Part shown: positions 26,101 to 38,344 of the stretch, piece by piece
Layout of the letters: the number at the start of each line of letters is the position of its first letter
How positions within the stretch are numbered: the first letter of the stretch is position 1
Assembly (NCBI RefSeq): GCF_048128805.1
Contig: NC_136000.1
Span: forward strand, 10,131,354-10,195,353
Direction: 5' to 3'
Source of the DNA: Centroberyx gerrardi
Lineage: Eukaryota > Chordata > Actinopteri > Beryciformes > Berycidae
Length of the DNA: 64,000 nucleotides
The notes under the pieces: generated by a model
Seen by the model: only the letters and a program-made list of their open reading frames with translations
Databases searched by the model: none
What the model was told of the DNA's origin: nothing
Position numbers and translations under genes: made by a program

Positions 26101-29100
26101 GTTCGAAGTTGGTTTCTCTTTTTTCAAATAAGTGTAAAAATACAAAATCTATGGAGTTGTAGTTGCCTTTTTTTGTTATTTCAGCACTATCCTTTTCTCT
26201 GTCTCCATGAAAGCTCCTAGGAAACACTCCTGGCCCAAAAGCCGTGGCAGTTTCTGCCACTTTGTCATGTACAAGGAGAACAAGGACACCATGGACGCTA
26301 TCAATGTGCTCTCCAAGTTCCTCAGGTCTGGCCGCAGCGCTTTTCACTTACATTGTAAAATGACATTAACTATGTATATTGACTAAGGACAGCAATAATC
26401 CGACTATTGGCCTTATTCTAAATAAGTCAATATTCCGATTAAGCGGTTTTACATGAGTTGCTTATTTATATTCCAGTTTACATGCTACAGAGCAAAGTCC
26501 GCTTAACAGGACACAGGATAAAAAGTCACTGGAGCACACAGACAGTTTAAGTCTTTATTGAAGGTGCAAATGGAAAAGTCCTGAGCATGGTGACGGTTTC
26601 AGCCTCACCTCAAAAATGTTGGGACTTCTTTTTTCTGGTGTCAGTCAGTCATCTTTTTCATCTGTAAGCAAGTTCACAACCGCTGGAAGGCAGAGTGTGT
26701 GTCGCCAAGCTGTTGGATTGCTGCTTGTGTGGCAAAAAGCTGTGAATACTCCGATAGAGTCATAGTTCAATTAAGGTGCATACATGCCTAAAATGCCTTT
26801 CAATAATGCGACTAAATCAGAATATTCCAGATGTCGTAATGAGATTATGCTTACTCCGACTATGACCTTATTCGTGTTGAGGTAATCAGAAAATGCTGTT
26901 TACATGGCAATTTCTTATTCAGACTATTGTTTTAATCTGGTTAATGATAGATTATTGCTGCCCATAGTCACTGTCTTTTAATCATGCAACACGCATATCA
27001 GTAACCTCTTTGTCCAGTAAGAATGTGATCACAGTTTATGGCCTTCATATGATTAATGATGCATGTTTCTCTAGGCTTAGACCCAATTTGTTTTCCTACA
27101 TGGGGACCAAGGACAAGAGAGCCATCACTGTACAAGAGATTGCAGTTCTCAAGTGAGTGTGAAATGTCACCAGCAAATCAATATGAGTTATGTTCGCATG
27201 AATTCTTTACATTTCTGTGGGTGATTGTAAATGGGTGTTACATGTTGCGTCTCACCAGTGCTGGAGGTGTTTCTGCTGTTGCTAGGCAGACGCTCCCTGG
27301 TGGATCAGCTTGTTATGACACAATGATAACTAATTAAAGAAACCTGTTCCATCCCCTGGCAGGATCACGGCAGAGAGGTTGGCTCACCTCAACAAGTGCC
27401 TCATGAACTTCAAGCTGGGAAACTTTTGTTATAAAAACCACCCTCTTAAGCTGGGGGAGCTGCAGGGCAACAACTTCACTGTGGTCATCAGGTCAGTAGA
27501 TGTGAATAGATGCTCACATCACTGTTGTAATAGTGTGTAATACTGTGCTATTGTTATGGATGCTGGCTACCTCTAACCTAGGGGGAGTAACCAAGGGGAT
27601 GTCAACCGTTGCTATGTATCCCACAATTCTTTGCATTCATGCAGAAGGCGTCTTTACTCTTTACTTGGGCCCAGAATCGCAATTAGAAAGAATGGGACTC
27701 AGCATGAATCAGAGTAGGGTTTTCTGGCACGACTTCACCTACTTCCAAGGTGCATAGAGAAGGGAAAAAGGTCTAAAACGGTCAAAACTCCAGCAACACT
27801 TGTAGTATATAGAACAACTTTATTGTTTATTATTGGTCTAACAATAAAGTTGTTCTATATACTACAAGTGTTGCTGGAGTTTTGACCTTTTTAGACTCAG
27901 TTAGCATGACACACACAATCTGACATGGAACCGTAAAATCTCATGTGAGGACTATCAGCTAGCTAATTTACAGATAATCAGTCAAACTATTTCAGTTATT
28001 CAGTTCCTCCACTCTAAAGTATCCACAGCCATCTTGACACTTAATTTATCAACGGCTAGTATGAAATCCCAGCGTTACTGCACTGGTCCCTCGAATGTCA
28101 AACAGGAACATTACCTCTTCTCCCTTTACCAGTTAATACTTTACTGTTATATGACTCTGTCTCATTGATTTATTTGTTGGTGTGTTTTGATGTCAGGAAC
28201 ATCTCAGGAACACAAGAGCAGGTCCAGCAGGCCATGACGTCCCTCAAGGCGACCGGCTTCATCAACTACTATGGCATGCAGCGTTTCGGCACCACAGCTG
28301 TGCCCACACACCAGGTTGGCAGGTGAGATCGTGGCATGGGGGAAACTCGTATACATTATGAGGAAAGACTAGTGGCAGAATGGTAAAGTCATGTGTTGTT
28401 TTCCTCCTTTTGTCTGTGTCAGGGCCATCCTGAAAAACGACTGGAACGAAGTGGTGGATTTGATTCTGAAGCCTCGTCCCGGAGGTAATAAATTGTTTTT
28501 CTTGCTTTCTTTTCTACCTTGTGTGAAGTGATCATAGGAAAAGTCATAGCAGGTGTGAAATATGGCTTATGCCTTAGTAATTCTAATGTTTCTCCATCTT
28601 TATCTCTTTCTTTCACCTCCACCAGCGGAGAAAGGCTACCTGGTGCGCTGCAGGGAGGAGTGGGCCAAGACTCAGGACCCGGAGGCGGCCCTGAAAAAGC
28701 TGCCGGTCAAGCGCTGTGTGGAGGGGCAGCTGCTGCGAGGCCTGTCCATGTATGGCAAGAAGAACATCATAACTGCCTTCGGACTGGTTGGTTTTCTGTT
28801 AATGATGCTCTCTCCTGAATTAGCAGTAGCCTAAAGGTGAAAGAAGGGGGGCTGTGACTGGAAGGTCACTGGTTTAAATCTGAAAATCGAGTTGAAAAAT
28901 GTGGGCGAGGAAATAAGTATATAGTGAATAAGTATTATGAATTGAAGTACCGCTCTCCTCTTCCTCAATAACTAGTCAAAGTGCTCTTGAGGCCACTTAA
29001 TACCCAGCTGCTTCAATGAAGGAGCTCACTGACCAAAAGTAAAAGACTCTGTTTTTACTGGGAACCTGCCAAGTGTGAATGTGTGTAACTGTATGAATTT

Positions 29101-31880
29101 GAAGCAGGCTGTTGTTTGGAAAAGAGCGGATTTAGCAAACTCTCCCCAGATAAACAAAGGTTTTTAAAAAAAATATCTCTTGCTGATGGTGACATATGGT
29201 TCTTTTATGTCCAAAGAGGCTTTGTTCTGCTCCTTCTGATGACAGCATTTGTTTTCTTCCCAGATCCCCCGCAACAACCGTCTGATGTACATCCACAGCT
29301 ACCAGAGTGTAGTGTGGAACACCATGGTGAGCCGGAGAATCGAGGCCTTCGGTTTGAAGGCGGTGGAGGGCGACCTGGTGCTCAGAGGAGGTTAGTGCTG
29401 GGTTGGTTTGTTGGGCTGGGGAAACAAGGGTTGCTATGGTTATGGAGAAACTGGAAAAGTCAGGAAATATGACAGTTGTAATGAAAATGATACACATCCA
29501 GCAAGTTTTGGAAAAGTCATTGAAATTTGTTCATCTTTTTTACAGTTGGTCAGTATGTGATATCAAACATGGTTGCTGGTAGAATGAGGCACTATTTGAA
29601 GGAACAATAATATATACATTTAATTAATAATAATACTTACATTTTACATTTTCTGTATTTACCTGACGCTCTTGTGCCTCAATTCCTATATCGGCAAAAA
29701 TGATAAGCAACCAAAATTAAGCAGTCCAAATTAAGCATTTCCAAGTTGTAATTGTAGCTAGTCAAATCTACAGTAGGATATTACAGCTATGCCACAAATA
29801 GTATATAGTATATAAACATTTATTAATTATTGGTCATGAAAAATGCACTTTATGTCATGGAATGGCATTTGTAAAAATGTGCAAGAATCCTAACAGCATG
29901 GTCAGCTCTATGAGGTTATGAAGGAAATTCCACCCTCTGACGTTGTCTCTCCCTTCTTTTTTATCAAGGCACGGCACATGTGCTTTCTGCAGAGGAGGCT
30001 GAGAGACACTCCATCCATGACACTGTGATGCCTCTGCCTGGGTTTGACGTCATCTACCCTTCTCACCATGGTAGGTTGAGAGTCTGTGTGATTTAGACTT
30101 TAGAGTTCATTTATTTGCATATTACAGGAAACGGCAAGCGTAAAAAAAAAAAACTAGCATTGAGTGCTGATGAAATTAAAACCTAAACCCCCCCACCGCC
30201 CCAAGGGGCTTATAAGAATATCTCACCTTAAAGGGAAAACTTCAAGATGGCAAACAAAATTGCTGCTGAATTGGATAAAAGAAACAAAATGATAGAAATA
30301 CTCGAGAAGGGCAAATGCCGGATTAACAAAAACAAAGTGCATTGATGAAAAGCAAAAGAAAACCTAAAGTATAAAAGGAAATTGAAGGAAAATTTAGATT
30401 TAACAAAGCAAATTCTGTTGCATTGGCAGTAATGCTTCTGTCTTTTTGTCAGTGGGTAAAGGCTACAGAGAGATGCTGTCTGCAGATGGGCTGGACATCG
30501 ACCACATGAGGCACAAAGTGAAGGACTACTCTCTGGCCGGAGCCTACCGGCGCATCCTCATCAGACCCAGTGATGTCAGCTGGTTAGTCCCAGTTAGCCT
30601 TTAATACTCAACCTTTTGCTCTATTACTGTTTCCCTCAGTTAGACTGTAAAACACCAGCATTTACTGTAATACTGAATCATCTATTGCAATATTTAGACA
30701 GTTAATGTAATACTGGAATATAAGCTCTTTACTATAACATTGAGCCCTTTACTATAATGCTATAATACCAAGCCTTTTATTTTAATACTGAGGCCTTTAT
30801 TGTGATATTGCAATTATTGAACTCTTTGTTGTAATATTGAGCTCTTTGCTGCAATACTACAGCACATAGCAGTATTGGCTGCCTATCAGCTAGTGTGTTG
30901 TGGTGTGTCTTTGTGTAGGGAGGTGATTCAGTATGATGACCCCAGGATCCCCCTGGTCCATACTGATGTGGAGAAGCTAGAGGACAAACCTGCCCCCGTC
31001 TTCAACAAAGGTGAGTTCTTGGGCTTGTTTGGGTCTGTATTTCTAAGAGTGGTAATACACCGGGAAAATGTTTGGGGAATATAAATGGGCAGCCATCCCA
31101 GCAAGAGGCAGCAAAATGTGACTACTCAAATGTTGTTTTTTTGGGTTTTTTTCCCTACGTGATTCAAGTAACACTGTTGAAGCCCTTGGCTGCTGTGTAT
31201 GACTGTCTATGGACTTAATTCCCACCACGGTCATTTTGAATTTATGTCACTCTGGGAGGGAAACCCTATCCGGAAGATTGGCGTATAGAAATACTAGCAT
31301 TCTTCAGATAGACCTGACAGTTACCAAATTAGCTAGCAATATTGGGAACAACTGCAACTGCTTGAATTTAGCAGCAAGTTAGCTAGGTTGCTAGCTAGTT
31401 AGCTACTTGGGCTACATGGTGCTAGATAGCTATAGTGAGCCAAATATATTACCGTAAAATGTGAACCTATATCTCTCTGGATTGTTGAGATCCTATGCTT
31501 CTAATGCGTTTTCCAATGTTGAATCAGAATTGATAAATCTTTGTCTGCTCCGTAGTTTTCCACACAGTTTGTGACACAAGTTAGAAATGGCTGCTGTGGG
31601 AATAAGATGCAGAGTGGAGATGCAGGAATAAGAACTCTTGATAGCATCTTTATACTTGATGGTGCCTCATGTGCATATGTCTTTGAGATATGACAGCTTT
31701 TTTCTCTGTATGCAATATAATATTTTTCTCCTTCCCCCAATAGAGGGGAAGTACCGGGCTTTGAGGATGGAGTTCTCTCTGCCTCCCTCAACCTACGCCA
31801 CTATGGCAATCCGAGAGGTTCTCAAGATGGACACTAGCATCAAGAACCAGACGCAGCTCAACACCACCTGGCTCAACTGA
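23122..31880 (+). CDS. pus7: Pseudouridylate synthase 7 (TruD family), 15 coding exons
   Basis: PUS7 converts uridine to pseudouridine in tRNA, mRNA and other RNAs, mainly at UNUAR sites. Coding exons: 23122-23432, 23528-23612, 24103-24219, 24671-24815, 26214-26325, 27075-27152, 27363-27491, 28197-28322, 28423-28484, 28626-28786, 29264-29390, 29969-30070, 30453-30582, 30919-31010, 31744-31880. All junctions are GT-AG and phase-consistent, giving 637 residues (human 661). The N-terminus is acidic and disordered, as usual. The catalytic motif is GTKDKRA with nucleophile D270 (codon 27112-27114). Other family blocks are [35 protein letters not shown] (insertion-flanked TruD core), [22 protein letters not shown], and the closing [14 protein letters not shown] then [11 protein letters not shown]. 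The start ATG at 23122 opens [10 protein letters not shown] right after the acceptor at 23111. An optional 18-nt exon is described separately. ATTAAA at 32391 probably ends the transcript. Confidence 0.97.
25900..25917 (+). other. pus7: Candidate in-frame 18-nt micro-exon of pus7
   Basis: In the 1.4-kb intron between 24815 and 26214 there is a pyrimidine-rich tract (CTTCTATCCTCCTTTTGCTC), acceptor ATAG, 18 bases, then a strong donor gtaagaac. Inserted in phase 1 it would add EVKTTA between KALA and APRKHSW, keeping the reading frame. Confidence 0.5.
26387..26963. mobile_element. Non-autonomous DNA transposon (MITE) in pus7 intron
   Basis: The left end is GGACAGCAATAATC and the right end is the inverse of GGGCAGCAATAATC (13 of 14). 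The match continues loosely inside, with CTATTGGCCTTATTC on the left and the inverse of AATAGTCTGAATAAG on the right. The 577-base element has no ORF. I could not fix the target duplication. Confidence 0.6.
27771..27896. repeat. Near-perfect 57-bp inverted repeat (hairpin) in pus7 intron
   Basis: Arms 27771-27827 and 27840-27896 are reverse complements with one mismatch, around a 12-base spacer. In the pus7 pre-mRNA it would fold into a long duplex. The right arm contains AACAATAAAG, which includes an AATAAA hexamer. Confidence 0.95.
28826..29115 (+). repeat. tRNA-derived SINE in pus7 intron
   Basis: It has a box-A-like TAGCCTAAAGGTGAAAG and a box-B-like CACTGGTTTAAATCTG. A body follows with CTTCAATGAAGGAGCTCACTG, and the end reads AAGTGTGAATGTGTGTAACTG. 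The order and spacing fit a fish tRNA-SINE. Confidence 0.5.
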
Positions 31881-32123
31881 AACCAAAACACAATTGCATA
31901 CACTGGACTGCTGTTACAGGCTGCAAAGCAGCTGTGTACTGTGGCTACTTACTGTTGTGAGTGTTTTAAGTGTATTATGTGAGCGTGTGTAGGAGTGATT
32001 GGGTTCTATGTCAACCCAGAGGTCATTCCTTTAAAGTTGTCAGAGTGGTGAGTTAAACTATGATATCCACTTGTACAAAGAGCAACAATTTATCATTAGT
32101 CAAAACATTTTTTTTAATCAGGA

Positions 32124-32169
32124 AGTTTTTACTTTGTGCTCTAAAGCTTTACTTTGTGCTCTAAAGCTT
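32124..32169 (+). repeat. 20-bp tandem duplication in the pus7 3'UTR
   Basis: The unit TTTACTTTGTGCTCTAAAGC occurs twice head to tail with identical sequence, downstream of the pus7 stop. Confidence 0.85.
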
Positions 32170-32390
32170 TCCTGTGCTGCAATAAGGCAGTCTATTATTT
32201 CAGCAAGGCGTGCTTAAAAAAAACCCATTTAAATGAACCTTGTGGTGCTTTTATGGACCACTCATGGAGATCTCCTATACAAGCCCTGCTGCACAGGGTA
32301 CTTCACACGGCCTGTTTGTACAGAAATGTGAACTTTTGTTTTTATAACTGTAAATTGATTATGTGAGTTGAAAACACTCTTGAAGAGAGA

Positions 32391-32396
32391 ATTAAA
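32391..32396 (+). terminator. pus7: Probable poly(A) signal ATTAAA of pus7
   Basis: The ATTAAA hexamer lies about 510 bases after the pus7 stop, in an AT-rich 3' flank. No AATAAA occurs nearer the stop. Confidence 0.45.
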
Positions 32397-32399
32397 ATG

Positions 32400-34317
32400 T
32401 TAAAGGAAAGTGTACAGTGTCATCGTCTGATATGAAGCATTGAGTATTGTTAATACGATACTTAATTTGTTCCCTTGTCATAATGAGAGTTTTTGTTAGA
32501 ATGATTAATGTAGGCCTACTTATGAAGCTACATGATGTAGCTAAGATTAGATAAACACTGTCTCCCTCTACTGGCCATAAGGGTAAAGTGTCCTGCAAAT
32601 GGATGGTCTGTAGGTGTAATTTGGGCTCTGCCAGTCTGCACTGAGACACTTGTGCTCTGCTGCTGGTCAAAGCAGGCACTGTGGAGCGGCCATCTGGCGC
32701 TGTGGCATAAGCCAGCTGGCAGGATACAGCTGCCCTCTCTCTCAAACTAAATGTGGTTACTAATCAAGTCATTCACCCTGGGGTATGTCTGCCCTCCTAA
32801 TTTTGGACCATTTCTCTATTATCCGTTGTAATACTATTTGTCGAATTTGTGACCTGCTGCACCAGTGTCTATACATAGTATATCACTAAAGATTTTACCA
32901 GGAAACCCAGAGGAAAAATATATGAACACAATAACTAACTAAACCATAGTTCAGTGAAGAATATGTGGATAGAGATGCATTCAGGATCATTTTACCATTG
33001 TTATATTTTTATATCCCTATTACTCGGACTGATCATTGAATATGCCATGTTTACGCCAACCTGCAGGTGGCGTGGCAGCAGCACATCCTTGACATGCTTG
33101 GCACTCGGCAGCTTTGCGACATAATTTAGCATTTGTAGCTTAAAGTTAACAACTCAGAAGTAATTAAAATTCAGAACGCTGACATTGGCCCTAATTGCCC
33201 TTTCACTACTCTGTCCTCAGGCTATCTGCCACTAAGAGAAGTGCATAGTAGCACTACAGTCGGTAAAATGTAAATCTGTTGGTCTAATCTATCTGTGAGG
33301 AACAAAAGGCCTACAGAGGCAGATGCAGTTCAGGGCACTGTGCCACAGTGGAATGGTGGATAAGCCCATGTGCACAGAAAGATAAAGTGCGAAGGTACAA
33401 CCATGTATGGTGTTTTTCATGGTGAGGTTGTGCATGGGTGTCCGTGTGCATGCATGCTTTGCTAATGCATCATCAAAGGCAACACATACTTGAAATTACA
33501 TCATTGCAGCCTTTCATACAACTTAATTAATTGGCTGAACTTGTAAAAAGTATTTGAATTGAGTCTTTGTTTTTGAAATGAATTACTTTAATTACAAGGG
33601 GTATAGATAAAATAGGTTTTTAAGATTTTGACAGTTTTTGTTCAAGGAGAAACAAGTACAGAGCATGTACGATGCATGTTTTTAATCAGCAAGAAACAAG
33701 CTGACAGAGCAAGGCAAAATATCATGTATTAGGCAAAATAATATTGGATTAGGTAAAACATGGATACAAGTATGTAACAATTAAGGCATAGCACAGAAAA
33801 CTGGTTGGCATTGCTAAACTTGAATGATTCATCACTTTATGGCTGCTAAATGAAAATGATATATTATAAGGATTAATGAACTACTTATTAATGAACAGAG
33901 AGGTGCTCTTTGGAGGGACAGGTAGACTCAAACTGATAGTAGAACAATGTTGGATTCTGCACTTGTAAAAATGAATAGAATAGAGTAGAATAGCAACTTT
34001 ATTGTCCCCATAGAGAAATTTGGGTTGCAACAACAATAAAAAGAATAAAATAAGGTTATGATCCTAGACTATTAGGTCAACACGCTTTGGTAATTCTTAA
34101 TTTTCTTTGTGTCCATGTAATAGAGGCTTTTATCTTTTGTCATTTAAGACAGACTGCCATGGGTTTTTTCTTTTTTTGGGTCACGTCTTTAGAATTCAGA
34201 ACTTTTTACTAGCAAGTGAAGAATCCCAAAAGTTCCTAGTATTAGTGAAAGTTATAACTGACAAGACATTGGTCTAAATATCAAGACATACTAAATCTGA
34301 GGGATCATGGATCATTC
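32400..34317. other. Intergenic stretch between pus7 and the ENDOD1-like gene
   Basis: About 1.9 kb with no supportable gene. It contains a minus-strand retroposon tail at 33965-34050. The rest is AT-rich and unremarkable. Confidence 0.5.
33965..34050 (-). repeat. Retroposon 3' tail, minus strand, with (ATTCT)n
   Basis: On the plus strand it reads AATAGAATAGAGTAGAATAG and then CAACTTTATTGTCCCCATAG. In reverse this is the usual fish retroposon ending CTATGGGGACAATAAAGTTG followed by a pentanucleotide tail. Body missing or too diverged to trace. Confidence 0.5.
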
Positions 34318-35380
34318 TCATTTCTTTGAAGGGAAGTGCAAGGCACCTTGAGGAGGCACACAGTTATCATAGAAGATCTGGAAGGACTTGCCAACGTAAG
34401 TTACACTCTTCAGGAAGTCCTCCAGTTGCTGGACCGTCATCTCCTGAACCTTGTTATTCTCCTTGTCATTGAGCCCATGAGATGCAAACGCGGGGAACTT
34501 GGAGCGCTCGTCATATGGCGCGTTATGGTCAAAGTTGGCGCAACAGTAGGCTGACCACAGGTGGGTGGGGATGCCCACACGGTTGATGTTGTGGCGGCGG
34601 ATTGTGTGTCCCGAGGTAGTGACCCCAGTGACCACATAAGCGGTGCCGCGGCAGTAGTTGTTGAGGCGCCTGCGGATGGTGTGCTCATGGTTTTTCCAGG
34701 GGCCGATGTTGAACTCTCGGGCCTGAGGGACCACGTTAGTCAGAGTGTAGGTGGCTGCCTTGTCATCAGGGCTGGCCTGGTGCTCGTCTGGATTCAGGTG
34801 GCCGCGCTCAAAGTTTACAGTGTTAGAGTAGTCGTCAAGCACGGCCTGAGCATCTTCAAAACTCTGATGAAGATCATCCTGAGGTAAGGGCTGCATGTCC
34901 CTTGGGCCAGACACTGTGGAGAGCTGACAGGAGGAGTCATATAAAACATATGCTCATAAATAAATAAAAAAACACAAATTCTGTCTAATAAGGCTGATTG
35001 GCAAAGGGCCTTTCTTCCCCTAAACATTTAGAAATTCTGCTCTTCCAAAGAATTAAGATAGGATAAAGCCAACAACCAGCCCCTACCTGAGGTTCGTACA
35101 TCCAAGGCACATCAACCTTTTTGGCCCCATCCGAGCGCTTGAAGGTGTATGCAGAGTAAATTGGGATGTGGTCGAAGGTGTCATACAGAGTGACGAAACG
35201 TGGTTTTCCATTGTAGAACTGGCAGATCTTTTTAAATGACTTGTCTTGCAGCCCTTGAGGCAGCGTGCCCATGTATAGGAATTCCTTGCAGTCAGGTGAG
35301 AGGTTTACCTGCACCTCCGCTCTTGCCATCGCTATGACCAGTAGACAGATGAGCGCTTGATCTCTTCTGTAGGGAATCAT
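34318..35380 (-). CDS. Secreted ENDOD1-like DNA/RNA non-specific endonuclease
   Basis: Two exons, 35380-35087 and 34923-34318, give 299 residues. The acceptor at 34924 (CTCCTGTCAG) joins YEPQ to LSTVSGPRDM in phase 0, as in fish endonuclease-domain-containing-1-like proteins; a tempting acceptor nine bases further in would be out of step with that pattern. Residues 5-21 form a signal peptide ending ARA, so the product enters the secretory path. The NUC domain carries the motif FERGHLNPDEHQ with general-base H140 (the DRGH motif has Glu in place of Asp, common in this fish group), then TLTNVVPQ and FNIGPWKNHE with N170 and E178 placed to bind the metal. Family members cut DNA or RNA with Mg2+; the role of the fish-expanded copies is unknown. 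No disruption is seen. Intronic donor and acceptor are canonical. Confidence 0.88.
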
Positions 35381-35514
35381 GGAGAACCCTTGAATTAAAC
35401 TTACGTCTCTACAGTACCTTTAATCCCTTCGAAACTGCGTCCCTCTGTGAGGATTTTGCTTCCACTGTGCCTCATACCATCTCAGGCCTATTATGCAAAT
35501 TCTTATCTTTTTAC

Positions 35515-35522
35515 CCTTTATA
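35515..35522 (-). promoter_or_regulatory. TATA box of the ENDOD1-like gene
   Basis: The minus strand reads TATAAAGG, about 135 bases upstream of the start codon, a plausible distance if the 5'UTR is about 100 bases. No other TATA-like site is nearer. Confidence 0.4.
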
Positions 35523-36070
35523 CCTAGCCAACCCACAGGAGACGCCCAGGTGTGGTTATGGCCATGTCTGAAAAATTATTGGCCACCAAAATACAGAGAT
35601 CTTAAATACATCTTACAAATTTAACAGCAGTTTTGGGGCCAGTACAATCATTTAATATGCATGGATATTATTTCTGATCTTTCATTCAAGCCTCATTGTA
35701 CTCATGTCAGATGAACATTTCCCGTCACCATTTCTCGCCTATGCCAAACGTTCTTCATAGGCTTACTGTGACTTCTAGGAATGTCTTGGACAAAAACCTA
35801 AAGGAACCTATCTCGCTTAAAAGGTGGTTAGCCAAATGTCTCCTGAATAGCATCAACCTCCTGGTAGATCTTCCTGCTACAGCTGGCTGTAATTCACAGT
35901 GACGTATTAAACTTTTTTTTTTCCAAAGTTAATCATGAACTTGAACAACGCTATCCAAGATATTTCAGCCAATCTCAAGCTGATTCAGATATAGTATATA
36001 TTGCTGGGAGAGCCATTGGTATATGTCTCAAAAACCCATTTTGCCAAATGGAAATAAAGTGAAAGGATCT

Positions 36071-36329
36071 ATAGGCCCTTTTCACATCGTCATGGTAACA
36101 GCTTCTGCATTGAGAAACAGCAGAGAAACAGGTGCATTTCAACTTCCTGTTCCCAGCTCTGGCCTTCACTAAATCGCTCCATAACCTGCCCAAAATTAAC
36201 ATTGGTGAAGTACAAGACTAAACTAAAGAAAGGCTAAACATTTTTCGCCTCAAGTTACCTCTTCACAAAAATAAAATTGCCACAGGAAGTTGTAATATAC
36301 CGGTTTCTGACGGCGTGAAAAGGGCCTAT
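36071..36329. mobile_element. Short MITE with AGGCCCTTTTCAC termini
   Basis: The left end ATAGGCCCTTTTCACATCG mirrors the right end, whose reverse complement is ATAGGCCCTTTTCACGCCG (17 of 19). The 259-base interior is non-coding. Confidence 0.7.
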
Positions 36330-36530
36330 TGCATATTATAAATGTAACTGAAAACCTTTAGCGCTAAGGTTCTAAGAAACAACATCTATTGTGAACAAGG
36401 TTGATGAATTGAATCCTCTCTTAAATTGCACCCCTGCCCCATTGTTTCCCACGGTGATGCTCAGCTCACAGTTTTTCAATGAGACTCTGCTTGTATTTAC
36501 TCTGCCTTTCACTCCTCAATAAAAAGAGCT

Positions 36531-36573
36531 GTGTGTGTGTGTGTGTGTGTGCGTGGGTGTGTGTGTGTGTGTT
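36531..36573. repeat. (GT)n microsatellite
   Basis: A GT run of about 20 units with two interruptions. Confidence 0.9.
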
Positions 36574-37818
36574 CACCAACATTTTCAAGTGAAAGAAAAG
36601 ACTGTGGAATGTTTTTGAAACATCTGTTCCCATAACAACAGGTTGATGACAGGGTGACCTCTGCCCCTCTGGAAACAAACACTTCCTGTTTACTACAGGA
36701 GCATCTTCATTCATTTACACTGTAACCCCGTGGTGACCTACAGTATCTATCTATCTTTTTTTAAGTATAAATGCTCATTTTGCTCATGATCAAAAATTCG
36801 GTGGCAGCTAGACACTGCGGTCCTAAAGCTACTGCCAGCTTTTCCTGTGAATGGTCAGTTTAAGGATCAACTGTTTGCTGTGTTTGCTGACCCTCTGGTC
36901 TTCTGCTTTACAGTCCCATGTCCTCAATGTGTTTGTCTGCTTTAGAAAATCTTGAAAAATCACATTTCTCACAAATCACATCCTGATCTTACGTCTCTCC
37001 AGATGTGTTTTTGGTGGGATGCAGGAATAAAGCGTCGCTAAATATTTTCACTACATTCAAGTACTGTGCTCAAATACAATTTTGAGCTTCTTGTGCTTTA
37101 CTTGAGTATTTTCCATTGACAGTTTACCCCATTGGATTTCAAAGCAAAAATTGCGCTTCTTACATCATTACATGTATGAAGGAACATTCTGTTTCTAGAT
37201 TTTTAAAATTGAACATTGTAACAGAAGAGTGGGACATGACTATGAACTCAACCTCCACTTTTGATACTTAGATTTTCTTAACTAGAATAGTGAATGAGCA
37301 ACTTTTGCTAGAGTAATACTCTGTAAGGGTATTTTTACCTGGAGTAAAGCAATAGATTTGTACACTTTTTCTGGCAGGGTGGAAAGGCCTCTGAAACAGC
37401 ATTTAGACCATGTGATACAAAAAAACAATTCAATTCAAACCATTGTTAATGAATTATTTTATGTGAAGTGGCAGCTTCCCCGTGGGTAGAGGAAACACAG
37501 CTGTGAGTCATAATCTATTTTCATTAGAAGACTGTAATATATAGCTATCTCACGGTGTCCTCTGTGGTTAGGCTGTTTTCCTTTTGAATGCAGTGCATGC
37601 TGAGCACAAACAAGCCAATGGATTAAAGGCTTTTTAAATTTATTCATGAAGATTGCGTTGGATCTCCTTTCTCCTTCATTTTAATATGGCTGTCTGACTG
37701 TGAACCGAAGAATGGAACAGCCGTTAGTTGTTATTTGTGCTTTGTGTGACTTGTTACATTTAACCCTAACCCTTGTGTACATTGTATGTTTGAGCATGTA
37801 GGACATAGAGAACAAAGG

Positions 37819-37846
<28 letters not shown>

Positions 37847-37849
<3 letters not shown>

Positions 37850-38004
37850 GATCACTTTTCTCACTTTCCTATTTTGCTCAAGATCCTGAAGACTCTATAC
37901 TCTCTAACTTATTGTCATACTTTTTTCACTTTCCCATTTATTACCAAGCTATTTTCCAACCCAGCTCCAGCAACCTTTCGGACAGCTGTAATGTTTGACG
38001 CCTC

Positions 38005-38008
<4 letters not shown>
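37847..38008 (+). repeat. Dispersed repeat with (GT)n tail, copy 1
   Basis: About 160 bases match the block at 57702-57872 closely, sharing TTTTGCTCAAGATCCTGAAG, TATTACCAAGCTATTTTCCA and the closing GCCTCTTTGTGTGTG. Both copies run into a long GT tract at the same point. The family is not known to me. Confidence 0.75.
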
Positions 38009-38049
<41 letters not shown>

Positions 38050-38152
38050 ACATTTGGGTATGTGCATATGGATGTGTTTGTGTCTGAGCACAGAGAATAT
38101 GAATAGCATAGGGGATGGGGGCTCTGTTTGTATGTCTGTTTGTGTGTCTTGG

Positions 38153-38193
<41 letters not shown>

Positions 38194-38304
38194 GGGGGGG
38201 TTATTGTGTCTCTCGGGAGGTGTGTGTGTTTGTCTTGGGGGGTATTTGCAGGTCTCGTAAGTCTCTGCTGGGGTGGTCTTGTTTGAGAATGAGAGGAAGG
38301 AGGG

Positions 38305-38343
<39 letters not shown>
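38009..38343. repeat. Cluster of three (GT)n tracts
   Basis: GT runs at 38009-38047, 38156-38190 and 38311-38343 are separated by G- and T-rich sequence. Long Cys/Val frames here are artefacts. Confidence 0.9.

Positions 38344-38344
<1 letters not shown>

Noticed and set aside
35087-35380. Exon 2 of the ENDOD1-like gene starting at the nearer AG (34914)
   Set aside because: That acceptor (CTCCACAG) would put the nuclease domain out of frame with exon 1. The acceptor at 34924 keeps phase and restores the family sequence LST-SGPRDMQP.
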